6,948 nucleotides of DNA from Rhodocyclales bacterium (GCA_021413665.1 JAIOPW010000480.1:1-6948); one strand, 5' to 3'; positions 1 through 6,723 are shown, counted from the stretch's first letter. Translations and numbers: made by a program. Notes: generated by a model from the sequence alone, not told the origin.

Positions 1-239
1 CGGATCATGCGTTTCGCCACCCCGCCGTGGGTCAGGAAATTGCCGGCGAGGATGAAGAACGGGATGGCCATGATCTCGAACTTCTCGATCCCGGTGAACA
101 GCTTCAACGCCACCGACTCCAGCGGAACCTGCGTGAACAGGAACAAGAAACTGAGTACGGTCAGTCCGAGCGAAATCGAAATCGGCATACCTGTCAGCAT
201 CAGGGCCAGCAGCAGAACAAAGATTATGGCGGCGTTCAT
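1..239 (-). CDS. dctM: TRAP C4-dicarboxylate transporter large membrane subunit DctM (N-terminal part only)
   Basis: This is the start of the large permease subunit of a tripartite ATP-independent periplasmic transporter, which carries the substrate path through the inner membrane. About 79 codons are visible and the rest (the family is usually about 425 residues) lies beyond position 1. Translated from the ATG at 239-237, the protein begins MNAAIIFVLLLALMLTGMPI, a hydrophobic segment. It continues with GIEKFEIMAIPFFILAGNF (about residues 50-68), a signature of DctM proteins, then LTHGGVAKRMI. The start codon overlaps the dctQ stop (ATGA, positions 239-236), so the two membrane subunits are probably translationally coupled, which suits their 1:1 complex. 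It is the third gene of the dctP-dctQ-dctM operon. The family call is secure; the exact substrate is inferred from DctP and the adjacent DctS/DctR-type regulators. Confidence 0.95.
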   Translation of the reverse strand, partial: MNAAIIFVLLLALMLTGMPISISLGLTVLSFLFLFTQVPLESVALKLFTGIEKFEIMAIPFFILAGNFLTHGGVAKRMI

Positions 240-976
240 TTCGGTTCGCCTCCAAGATTGTTCTTGCGGCGGTCGGGATCGACAGGCGCGTCCTGCTTGC
301 GACGGTTGTCGCCGATCATCGTATGCGTAAGGTCGTGCATGTGCAGGTTGTCATCCAGCGCATATACGTCGATATCAGGCTGCGGTGCCGCATCCTCAAG
401 GCCGTCGACGTGACCATGGTCATGGTGAGGCAGTTCGCCGGTCCTGAGGAAGCCGACCAGTACCTGTAGAAAGCGGAAGCACATCAGGCTGCTGCCCAGC
501 GGAATCGCCGAGTACACTATCCATGTCGGCCACTCGAGATCGGGTGTCGTTGGACCTTCGGGAATGTCCCCGACCGGCATGCCTGCCATCGTCATGAATG
601 CGTAGTGCGCTCCGTTCTCCCACACGAAGTGAGCACCCAGTGTCCCCACGATTCCGGTAAAGGTCGCGCCGGCAAGCAGGCCGAAGACGATGAACTTGCC
701 TCGCATTCCGTCGTCGAGTCGATTGATCAACACATCGACTCCGACGTGAATGCCGGTACGCACCCCATAGGCGGCACCGAATTTGGCCATCCAGACAAAC
801 ATGATAATGGTCAGTTCTTGCGCCCAACTGAAACTCAGGGACAGCAGCCAGTCCTGTAGACCGGGAATGTTTGCACTGGCTGCATAGCGGTGGACGACCG
901 CAACGAAAATGATCAACGTCGCGACGCCCATGAGGAAGGTAATCAACCATTCCTCGAGATGATCAAGAAACTTCAT
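236..976 (-). CDS. dctQ: TRAP C4-dicarboxylate transporter small membrane subunit DctQ, with His-rich C-terminal tail
   Basis: DctQ is the small integral membrane subunit of the TRAP transporter and pairs with DctM. I place the start at the ATG at 976 (246 residues), not the in-frame GTG at 985. A GGGGGAG Shine-Dalgarno sequence (minus strand, 991-985) lies 8 nt before the ATG and would overlap the GTG. The mature-looking protein starts MKFLDHLEEWLITFLMGVAT. Four hydrophobic segments are visible at about residues 10-30, 48-67, 95-117 and 150-176, as in the family. The segment FSWAQELTIIMFVWMAKFGA followed by GVRTGIHVGVDVL is the usual DctQ core. After the fourth segment comes a hydrophilic tail of about 70 residues with HHDHGH (184-189) and HMHDLTH (212-218), longer and more histidine-rich than I expect for this family. 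The stop overlaps the dctM start by 4 nt. The gene follows dctP after about 100 nt that contain a hairpin. Confidence 0.93.
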   Translation of the reverse strand: MKFLDHLEEWLITFLMGVATLIIFVAVVHRYAASANIPGLQDWLLSLSFSWAQELTIIMFVWMAKFGAAYGVRTGIHVGVDVLINRLDDGMRGKFIVFGLLAGATFTGIVGTLGAHFVWENGAHYAFMTMAGMPVGDIPEGPTTPDLEWPTWIVYSAIPLGSSLMCFRFLQVLVGFLRTGELPHHDHGHVDGLEDAAPQPDIDVYALDDNLHMHDLTHTMIGDNRRKQDAPVDPDRRKNNLGGEPK

Positions 977-984
977 GAACGGCA

Positions 985-991
985 CTCCCCC
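985..991 (-). promoter_or_regulatory. dctQ ribosome binding site (decides the start)
   Basis: On the minus strand the sequence GGGGGAG at 991-985 is followed by 8 nt and then the ATG at 976-974. This is good Shine-Dalgarno spacing. The longer reading frame would begin at a GTG (985-983) whose G is part of this same motif, so that start is unlikely. Confidence 0.75.
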
Positions 992-1035
992 GCATTGGCG
1001 GCCTGTCTTCCAGACTGGATTGTGTGAGATACCAC

Positions 1036-1062
1036 CGCCGACGCGCTAAGGCGCCAGCGGCG
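1036..1062 (-). repeat. GC-rich intergenic hairpin between dctP and dctQ
   Basis: The 101-nt gap between the dctP stop and the dctQ start holds an inverted repeat: CGCCG (1036-1040) pairs with CGGCG (1058-1062), and GCGC (1043-1046) pairs with GCGC (1051-1054). The loop is 4 nt and there is a small 2/3-nt internal loop. On the transcribed (minus) strand no T-run follows, so it does not look like an intrinsic terminator. By analogy with other binding-protein/permease operons, it could stop 3' decay or partly limit read-through, giving more DctP than DctQM. That role is inference. Confidence 0.55.
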
Positions 1063-1077
1063 TGCTGCCGAAAGGAC

Positions 1078-2082
1078 TTACAGCTTGTTGGGATCGAAGC
1101 CGGTTTCTTTGTAGATCGACTGCAGCAGATCCTTGCCGACACGGTCAGCCATTTTGCTGTGCACCGGCGCCATCGCCTTCTTGAATGCCAGTTTCTCTTC
1201 CTTGCTCGGGACATAGACAGTCGTCTTGCCGCTCTTCTTCACACCTTCCAGCGCCATGTCGTTCTCTTCCTGTGCAATCTTGTTGGCGTAGACGGTAGCT
1301 TCCTTCATGGCCTGCTCCAGTTGCCCGCGAACATCGGCCGGCAGGCCTTCCCAGAACTTCTTGTTGACGATCACGGCATAGCCGAGATAACCGTGATTGG
1401 TAAGGGTCAGGTGCTTCTGCACCTCGTGCATCTTCTGCGTGTACAGGTTGGAGATCGGATTCTCGGTGCCATCCACGACGCCTGTCTGCAAAGCCTGATA
1501 CACCTCAGAGAAGGCCATCACCTGCGGCAAACCGCCGACCGAGCGAATCTGTTCTTCCAGCACTTTCGACGACTGGATGCGCAGCTTCTTGCCCTTGAGG
1601 TCGGCTGGCGTCTTGATCGGTGTATTGGCCGAAAAGGACTTGAAGCCGTTATCCCAGAAGGCCAGCCCCTTGATGCCCTTGGGTTCCAGCTTGGCCAGCA
1701 TGGATGCACCAACAGGACCCTGCGTGATCTTGTGCAGATCGGCGGTATCGTCAAAAATGTACGGGAAATCGAAGGCCTCGAACTCCTTGACGCCGAGGGG
1801 GCCGAACTTCGCCAGCGACGGAGCCAGCATCTGCACGGCACCGAGTTGCAGCGCCTCCATCTCTTCCTTGTCCTTGTACAAGGCGCTATTGGCATAGACC
1901 TCGACCTTGGCCTTGCCCTTGGTCAGTTCCGCGGCCTTATTGGCGAAGAAAACCGATGCCTTGCCCTTGGGCGTATCGGCTGCGACCACATGGCTGAACT
2001 TGATCACAATCGGTGCCTGGGCCATGGCGATCACAGAGAATGTTGCAACAGCAAGGCCGACGAATACGGTGCGAATCTTCAT
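1078..2082 (-). CDS. dctP: TRAP C4-dicarboxylate-binding periplasmic protein DctP
   Basis: DctP is the extracytoplasmic solute-binding protein that captures C4-dicarboxylates and delivers them to DctQM. The 334-residue product has a signal peptide: a short basic start (MKIR), a hydrophobic core to about residue 19, and a likely cleavage after AMA (about residues 19-21). The mature protein opens with IVIKFSHVVAADTPKGKAS, typical of the DctP subfamily. Other family hallmarks are FGPLGVKEFEAFDFPYIF (93-110), KKLRIQSSKV (165-174), whose Arg168 corresponds to the conserved arginine that salt-bridges the substrate carboxylate, and GVVDGTENPISN (201-212), with the conserved Asn near 208. Length matches the family. 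A strong Shine-Dalgarno lies 5 nt before the ATG. It is the first gene of dctPQM, transcribed away from the dctS-dctR pair. C4-dicarboxylate specificity rests on overall resemblance and on the neighbouring regulators, so another organic acid is possible. Confidence 0.95.
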   Translation of the reverse strand: MKIRTVFVGLAVATFSVIAMAQAPIVIKFSHVVAADTPKGKASVFFANKAAELTKGKAKVEVYANSALYKDKEEMEALQLGAVQMLAPSLAKFGPLGVKEFEAFDFPYIFDDTADLHKITQGPVGASMLAKLEPKGIKGLAFWDNGFKSFSANTPIKTPADLKGKKLRIQSSKVLEEQIRSVGGLPQVMAFSEVYQALQTGVVDGTENPISNLYTQKMHEVQKHLTLTNHGYLGYAVIVNKKFWEGLPADVRGQLEQAMKEATVYANKIAQEENDMALEGVKKSGKTTVYVPSKEEKLAFKKAMAPVHSKMADRVGKDLLQSIYKETGFDPNKL

Positions 2083-2087
2083 TTCTG

Positions 2088-2094
2088 CTCCTCC
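2088..2094 (-). promoter_or_regulatory. dctP ribosome binding site
   Basis: The minus strand reads GGAGGAG (2094-2088), then CAGAA, then the ATG of dctP. This near-ideal Shine-Dalgarno with 5-nt spacing fits the high expression expected of a periplasmic binding protein and fixes the dctP start. The divergent dctS start has no comparable motif. Confidence 0.85.
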
Positions 2095-2155
2095 GATATG
2101 TTGTTGTGTGCGCTAGGCTACCACTCAGTACCCTGCGGTGTGGCGAATTTTCCCC

Positions 2156-2210
2156 CATTCCTCCGGCCCTGACCATTGTGGATATCCGCAAACTACGGCC
2201 GGGAGGCATC
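2156..2210. promoter_or_regulatory. Concentric dyad in the dctP-dctS divergent region, candidate DctR operator
   Basis: The 148-bp gap between the two divergent starts (2083-2230) must hold both promoters. Its core is TTGTGGATATCCGCAA (2176-2191), which pairs in 7 of 8 positions around a centre at 2183.5; the only mismatch is 2179/2188. Around it lie outer arms CTCCGGCC (2161-2168) and GGCCGGGAG (2197-2205), complementary apart from one extra G. Scattered matches continue out to 2157 and 2209, and the outer arms share the same centre. Symmetry of this kind suits a dimeric helix-turn-helix regulator such as the adjacent DctR, but the DctR consensus is unknown to me. I could not pick convincing -35/-10 boxes for either gene. 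I saw no sigma-54 (GG-N10-GC) element. Confidence 0.45.
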
Positions 2211-2230
2211 AGGCGCGCTAACATTCCACC

Positions 2231-4198
2231 ATGGAAACGTCACCGCCACCAACCTCCGCAGAGCGCGTCAGTCGCTGGCGCTGGCTGTGGATATTGCCGC
2301 GACTGGCATTTATCCTGTTCGTCGGCGGCGTGGCGTTGCTGCTGTGGATGTCTGATCGCGCCGATAAGGAGGAGAGGCGCGCCACGCTAATCAGCGACAT
2401 ACTGTGGCTTGAGCAGAATCTCCGCTTTCATCTAACGCGCAACGAGGAAGTTCTCGGACGAATTGACGCCGCCCATACGGTCAGCGCAGCGGCATTCGAG
2501 TCTTTCGCCCGTACCGTGTTTGGCTTCGAAAGCGGGCTGCGGCAACTGATCTGGCTCGGGGCCGACGGTGCCGTTCGGCAAGCTCACCCGATCACGATGG
2601 ATCCAAGTCTGGTGGGTGACGCTGGAGAAGCCGTTCCCTCCCGACAGAGTTTCCGCCTGGCTCGCTCACTCGGGAAGCCGGTCTACAGCAGAGCCTATCC
2701 GTATTTCACGAATGACTGGCAGTTCGAAGTCCACGTTCCGGTATCAAGGGAGGGCAGCGTCGTTGGTGTCGCCATAGGCGTCTACCGGATCCGGGATCTT
2801 CTCGGCGACAGCGTGCCGTGGTGGCTTGCGGAGCGCTATCGAATCAGCGTCATCGGAGATTCCGGAAAGGTGTTGGGGACGCGCTCAAAAGTCGAATCCG
2901 CAGTTACCGAAGACGGCTACCAGGTCGGCTTCGATCCACCCGGGTGGGGCCTGGCGCTGCATGCTGTGCCTTACCATGCGCCTCGACCACTGGCCAGCGT
3001 CCTGTTGTCGGTTAGCCTTGTGATACTGGCGATGATTGTGCTCTGGAGCCTCTGGGTTCTGCGCCGCCACGTCTTGCGTCGTCAGCTCGCGGAAGAACAA
3101 CTGCGGCAGGAGCACGCCTTTCGCAAGGCGATGGAGGATTCGCTCGACACGGGTATGCGCGCTCGAAATCTGGATGGAGAAATCATCTATGTGAACCCCG
3201 CGTTCTGTCGCATGGTGGGGTGGTCCGCTATGGAACTGATCGGCAGACGTCCGCCAATGCAGTACTGGGCAGAAGACTATCTCGACGAAACTCGCGACAT
3301 TCATGATCGCATCCTCGCGGGCCAAGGGCCCGAGGAAGGTTTCGAACTAAAGCTAAAACATCGTAATGGCAGCGTCATCGATGTGCTGATCCACGAAGCA
3401 CCGCTGATTGACGCGCACGGCCAGCAATCTGGATGGATGGGGTCGATGGTCGACATTACCGAGCGGAAGCTGGCTGAACAACGGGTACGGCAACAACAGG
3501 ACCGCCTGCAATCTACAGCGCGACTTGTCGCCATGGGTGAAATGGCATCAAGCATTGCGCATGAACTGAACCAGCCGCTGGCAGCCATTTCGAGCTATTG
3601 CACCGGAGCGGCAAACCTGCTGCGCCACCAAACTCCGGCGACCGCGGTACTGCCGGCACTGGACAAGGCAGTCGAGCAGGCGCGCCGAGCGGCGCAAGTC
3701 ATCCGACGCATTTATAGCCTGGCCCGCCCGAGCGAAAGTCGCTTCGAAAAGGTCGGCCTTGGCGAGCGCCTGGATGCCGCACTGGCATTGATGGAAGCGG
3801 ACATTCGTCAGAATGGTATCCGTATTTCGCTTGAACTCTCACGCCAAGCGGAGGTCGATGGCGATCCTGTGTTGCTTGAGCAGGCTCTCTTCAATCTACT
3901 TCGCAATGCGATCGAATCAATGCGCGAGACCGCGCCTGATCAGCGACAAATTACCATTGCACTCACGTGTGCGGAAGGCTACGCCAGCCTGACGATCGCA
4001 GACCGTGGCTGCGGAATTGAGGCCAGCGTTGCCGCGCAACTGTTTGATCCGCTGTTCACCACCAAACCTGAAGGCATGGGCATGGGTCTGGCAATCTGCC
4101 GTTCGGTAGTGGAAAATCACCGCGGTCGCCTCTCATTTGAGGCCAACCCCGAAGGGGGAACGGTGTTCCGCATTCTGCTGCCCATGATCCCCCAATGA
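2231..4198 (+). CDS. dctS: C4-dicarboxylate-sensing membrane histidine kinase, DctS type
   Basis: This is the sensor kinase of a two-component system, anchored in the inner membrane. Of its 655 residues, a first membrane helix spans about 24-40, a periplasmic sensor domain about 41-250 (including SRAYPYF at 153-159 and FEVHVPV at 165-171, Cache-like in character), and a second helix about 254-276. A short linker helix and a PAS domain (about 300-410, ending MVDITERK) follow. The kinase core has the H-box SIAHELNQPL with His444, the N-box NLLRNA with Asn559, the G1 box DRGCGI (591-596), the F-box LFDPLFTTK (604-612) and the G2 box GMGMGLAI (615-622). All key residues are present. The start at 2231 is bounded by an in-frame TAA at 2219, and the Shine-Dalgarno is poor. 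It overlaps dctR by 4 nt and is divergent from dctPQM, as expected for its target. Domain order and size match Rhodobacter capsulatus DctS; the ligand is inferred. Confidence 0.9.
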   Translation: METSPPPTSAERVSRWRWLWILPRLAFILFVGGVALLLWMSDRADKEERRATLISDILWLEQNLRFHLTRNEEVLGRIDAAHTVSAAAFESFARTVFGFESGLRQLIWLGADGAVRQAHPITMDPSLVGDAGEAVPSRQSFRLARSLGKPVYSRAYPYFTNDWQFEVHVPVSREGSVVGVAIGVYRIRDLLGDSVPWWLAERYRISVIGDSGKVLGTRSKVESAVTEDGYQVGFDPPGWGLALHAVPYHAPRPLASVLLSVSLVILAMIVLWSLWVLRRHVLRRQLAEEQLRQEHAFRKAMEDSLDTGMRARNLDGEIIYVNPAFCRMVGWSAMELIGRRPPMQYWAEDYLDETRDIHDRILAGQGPEEGFELKLKHRNGSVIDVLIHEAPLIDAHGQQSGWMGSMVDITERKLAEQRVRQQQDRLQSTARLVAMGEMASSIAHELNQPLAAISSYCTGAANLLRHQTPATAVLPALDKAVEQARRAAQVIRRIYSLARPSESRFEKVGLGERLDAALALMEADIRQNGIRISLELSRQAEVDGDPVLLEQALFNLLRNAIESMRETAPDQRQITIALTCAEGYASLTIADRGCGIEASVAAQLFDPLFTTKPEGMGMGLAICRSVVENHRGRLSFEANPEGGTVFRILLPMIPQ

Positions 4199-4812
4199 AC
4201 GGTGCCATCACACACATAGTCGACGACGACCCGGCGGTGCGTGACGCGTTGCAGTGGCTATTGCAATCACGCGGCGTTCCATCGCGAGCATGGGAATCAG
4301 CCGAAAGCTTTCTTGCGGTCGCCAGTCACGATCTCTGCGGCTGCCTTCTGCTTGACGTGCGGATGCCAGGTATGAGCGGTATTGAGCTGTTTGACCGGCT
4401 GGAGGCACTGCAATGTCGTCTACCGGTTATATTTCTGACAGGCCACGGCGACGTTCCGATGGCGGTTCAAGCTCTGAAGGACGGCGCCTTCGATTTTGTT
4501 GAAAAGCCGTATGACGACAATGCCCTGGTGGACAAGGTTCTGGCAGCCACCGCTCGCGATGCAAAACGCAGCGCGCGGGAGGAATCGATCCTGTCGGTGA
4601 GACAGCGACTTGCATCGTTGACTCAGCGAGAGCAGGAGGTAATGCGGCGGATTCTGGCGGGCAAGCTGAACAAGGTGATCGCGGATGAACTCAGTATTGC
4701 GATGCGCACCGTCGAGGTGCATCGCTCCCATGTTTTTGAGAAGATGCAAGTCCGCTCAGCGGTCGAACTGTCGCAGATGCTCGCTCTGCTTGGGGATGGG
4801 CGAGAAGACTAA
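4195..4812 (+). CDS. dctR: FixJ/NarL-type response regulator, DctR type
   Basis: This is the cytoplasmic partner of the upstream kinase and the probable activator of dctPQM. The 205-residue protein has an N-terminal receiver domain (about 1-120) with the acidic cluster Asp10-Asp12, the phosphoacceptor Asp54 in LLLDVRMPGMSG, Thr82 in LTGHGD and Lys104 in FVEKP. A LuxR-type helix-turn-helix domain (about 138-196) follows, with SLTQREQEVMRRILAGKLNKVIADELSIAMRTVEVHRSHVFEKM. There is no AAA+ domain, so unlike NtrC-type DctD it should not need sigma-54. The ATG (4195) overlaps the dctS TGA, giving translational coupling. Its TAA (4810-4812) overlaps the tilS stop on the other strand by 4 nt, leaving no room for a separate terminator between them. 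Size and architecture match R. capsulatus DctR. The target operon is inferred from gene position. Confidence 0.92.
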   Translation: MNGAITHIVDDDPAVRDALQWLLQSRGVPSRAWESAESFLAVASHDLCGCLLLDVRMPGMSGIELFDRLEALQCRLPVIFLTGHGDVPMAVQALKDGAFDFVEKPYDDNALVDKVLAATARDAKRSAREESILSVRQRLASLTQREQEVMRRILAGKLNKVIADELSIAMRTVEVHRSHVFEKMQVRSAVELSQMLALLGDGRED

Positions 4813-5780
4813 TAGTCCGGTTTCGTGAACAAGAGCATCCCTGTCTCGCACCATAGGGAATATCCCGCCAGATCAATTCGCGGACGCCTGTCGGTACCCG
4901 CAGTCCGCAACTGCCGCACGAATTCATTAAGACGACGCTCGTCCGGTGGCTGAACCCGATGCCAGGTGATCATTGCCCGCAGTAGGTTTCTGGCCCGGGC
5001 GTCGGACAACTCCCGAAACAAATCCAGCGGTAGCGGAAATTCGGGCGCGCCACCGCGAAGATCCAGAACCGCGAGCTCGTCCAGCAACGAGTTGGCCTCG
5101 CTGAATCGGGATGCCGCAGCGGCGAGTTGCTCCCCTGCCCCGGGGAACCGGGAAGAAATGGCGGGGAGAATCTCGCGCCGCAGGAAATTTCGCGTGTATC
5201 GGGTATCGCGGTTGCTTTCGTCCTCGATCCACCGTAACTGGTGAACCCGGGCGTAGCCCTCCAGAGCATTTCGCGAGAGGCCCAGCAGCGGACGCAACAC
5301 GCGCCCGTGCAATTCCGGCATCGCAGCCGCGCCCCGTACGCCCGCGCCACGCAACAAGTTGTGCAGAACGGTTTCCGCCTGATCATCGGCATGATGGGCC
5401 AGCAGAATCCAGTCGGCGGGATGATCCGCCAGCGCCTTGTGGCGTACTCGCCTAGCCGAAGATTCAACACCTTCTCCAGTTTGATCGGGCACGGCCACTC
5501 TTAGCGCAGCAAACGGCACATCCAGTGCCTGGCAAACTCTGGCGCAGGAATCAGTCCACGCGTCGGCATTGTCGCTAAGCCCATGATGAACATGAAACGC
5601 TGACAGCTCTAGGGCAGCGCTCCCCGCCAAACCACTTGCCGCGTGCAGCAATACCGTGGAATCGAGTCCGCCGGAAAAGCCCACTACGACCGAGTCCCCC
5701 TCGTCTGTGTGGCGCGAAAAGCAGGCGGCAACCGCCTGCAGAACCGCCTCAGTGAATAGCTTGTTCCTTGAACCGGCCAT
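4809..5780 (-). CDS. tilS: tRNA(Ile)-lysidine synthase TilS, short form lacking the C-terminal domain
   Basis: TilS attaches lysine to C34 of the CAU-anticodon tRNA-Ile, using ATP, so that it reads AUA as isoleucine; the enzyme is essential in most bacteria. The 323-residue protein has the PP-loop SGGLDS (36-41), HVHHGLS (63-69), LAHHADDQAETVL (127-139), LLRGAGVRGAAAMP (142-155) and DESNRDTRYTRNFLR (187-201). This is a complete N-terminal ATP-pyrophosphatase core, followed by a middle substrate-binding region to about 310. It ends in LLFTKPDY soon after the middle region. The C-terminal TilS domain found in forms of about 430 residues such as that of E. coli is absent, although short TilS proteins such as that of Aquifex are functional. 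The ATG at 5780 lies inside the end of accA (32-nt overlap) with only a weak ribosome site, suggesting coupling to accA. The TAG overlaps the convergent dctR stop. The identity is secure; whether it is truncated or naturally short is open. Confidence 0.93.
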   Translation of the reverse strand: MAGSRNKLFTEAVLQAVAACFSRHTDEGDSVVVGFSGGLDSTVLLHAASGLAGSAALELSAFHVHHGLSDNADAWTDSCARVCQALDVPFAALRVAVPDQTGEGVESSARRVRHKALADHPADWILLAHHADDQAETVLHNLLRGAGVRGAAAMPELHGRVLRPLLGLSRNALEGYARVHQLRWIEDESNRDTRYTRNFLRREILPAISSRFPGAGEQLAAAASRFSEANSLLDELAVLDLRGGAPEFPLPLDLFRELSDARARNLLRAMITWHRVQPPDERRLNEFVRQLRTAGTDRRPRIDLAGYSLWCETGMLLFTKPDY

Positions 5781-6717
5781 AACTCATCAGACGCTCGAAG
5801 CGTCGCTCGATGAGCTCGCTTGAGGACAAGCCGGCAAGTTGCCTTAGGGCTTCCTGCAGGGCCTTCTTGACACTCTGGGCCACGGCACGATGATCGCGGT
5901 GAGCACCGCCAACTGGCTCATTGATGACGCGGTCGATCAATCCGAGAGATTTGAGTCGCGGTGCGGTAATGCCCATCGTCTCTGCCGCATCGCCGGCACG
6001 CTCTGCGCTTTTCCACAAGATTGACGCGCAGCCTTCCGGCGAAATAACCGAGTATGTCGAATACTGGAGCATGGCGACGACATCCGCAACGGCAATTGCC
6101 AGCGCGCCACCAGAGCCTCCTTCACCAATCACCGTAGCAATCAGTGGCACCTCCAGTTCCGTCATGACGGCCAGATTACGGCCAATCGCCTCTGACTGAC
6201 CTCGTTCCTCCGCATCAATGCCGGGATAAGCTCCAGGAGTATCAATAAATGTAAAAACCGGCAGTCCAAATTTCTCGGCCAGTCGCATCAGACGCAAGGC
6301 TTTCCGATAGCCTTCCGGACGGGGCATGCCGAAATTCCGATGTATCTTTTCCTTCGTATCCCGTCCCTTCTGGTGGCCAATCACCATGCAGGACTGGCCA
6401 TTAAATCGCGCCAAACCACCAACGATGGCGTGATCATCGGCATAGTTGCGATCGCCGTGAAGTTCTTCGAAGTCGGTAAATACGAGCCCCAGATAGTCGA
6501 GCGTATATGGACGCTGGGGATGGCGGGCCACCAGGGCGCATTGCCAAGGAGTGAGTTTGGCGTAAATCTCCTTGGTCAAACTCTGACTTTTCGCGTCGAG
6601 ACGGGAGATCTCCTCCGATATGTCGACGGCCGAATCATCCTGCACGAAGCGTAGCTGCTCGATCTTCGCTTCAAGTTCCGCGATCGGCTGTTCGAATTCC
6701 AGAAAGCTTGTTTTCAT
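5749..6717 (-). CDS. accA: Acetyl-CoA carboxylase carboxyltransferase subunit alpha
   Basis: AccA, with AccD, forms the carboxyltransferase that moves CO2 from carboxybiotin on AccB to acetyl-CoA, making malonyl-CoA for fatty acid synthesis in the cytoplasm. The 322-residue product is full length. It begins MKTSFLEFEQPIAELEAKIE, the usual proteobacterial AccA start with an N-terminal helical region. It then shows TPWQCALVARHPQRPYTLDY (56-75), FEELHGDR (83-90), GHQKGRDTKEKI (114-125), IDTPGAYPG (158-166), the glycine-rich GEGGSGGALA (198-207) that forms the oxyanion site of the crotonase fold, and SPEGCASILWKS (226-237). It lies about 140 bp downstream of an rRNA operon and overlaps tilS, forming a likely accA-tilS transcript. 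No clear Shine-Dalgarno precedes the ATG; the bases immediately before it are GCTCCC, and a promoter-like box sits just upstream. Confidence 0.97.
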   Translation of the reverse strand: MKTSFLEFEQPIAELEAKIEQLRFVQDDSAVDISEEISRLDAKSQSLTKEIYAKLTPWQCALVARHPQRPYTLDYLGLVFTDFEELHGDRNYADDHAIVGGLARFNGQSCMVIGHQKGRDTKEKIHRNFGMPRPEGYRKALRLMRLAEKFGLPVFTFIDTPGAYPGIDAEERGQSEAIGRNLAVMTELEVPLIATVIGEGGSGGALAIAVADVVAMLQYSTYSVISPEGCASILWKSAERAGDAAETMGITAPRLKSLGLIDRVINEPVGGAHRDHRAVAQSVKKALQEALRQLAGLSSSELIERRFERLMSYGRFKEQAIH

Positions 6718-6723
6718 GGGAGC

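Noticed and set aside
420..950. A 176-codon minus-strand frame inside dctQ.
   Set aside because: It lies in another frame of the same strand as dctQ, is rich in Arg/His/Cys, and has no family resemblance. DctQ in the correct frame has the expected four membrane segments.
1024..2172. A long plus-strand open frame (382 codons) covering all of dctP in antisense.
   Set aside because: It is the mirror of dctP, produced by codon bias in GC-rich DNA. Its product has no recognisable domain, and dctP has clear family motifs, a signal peptide and a strong ribosome site.
2083..2230. Possible sigma-54 promoter for dctP (as with DctB/DctD systems).
   Set aside because: No GG-N10-GC element with the right context is visible on either strand, and the regulator lacks an AAA+ domain.
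4970..5470. A 166-codon minus-strand frame inside tilS.
   Set aside because: It is an out-of-frame shadow of tilS rich in Arg, Cys and Trp. The in-frame product carries all TilS motifs without interruption, so no frameshift is needed.
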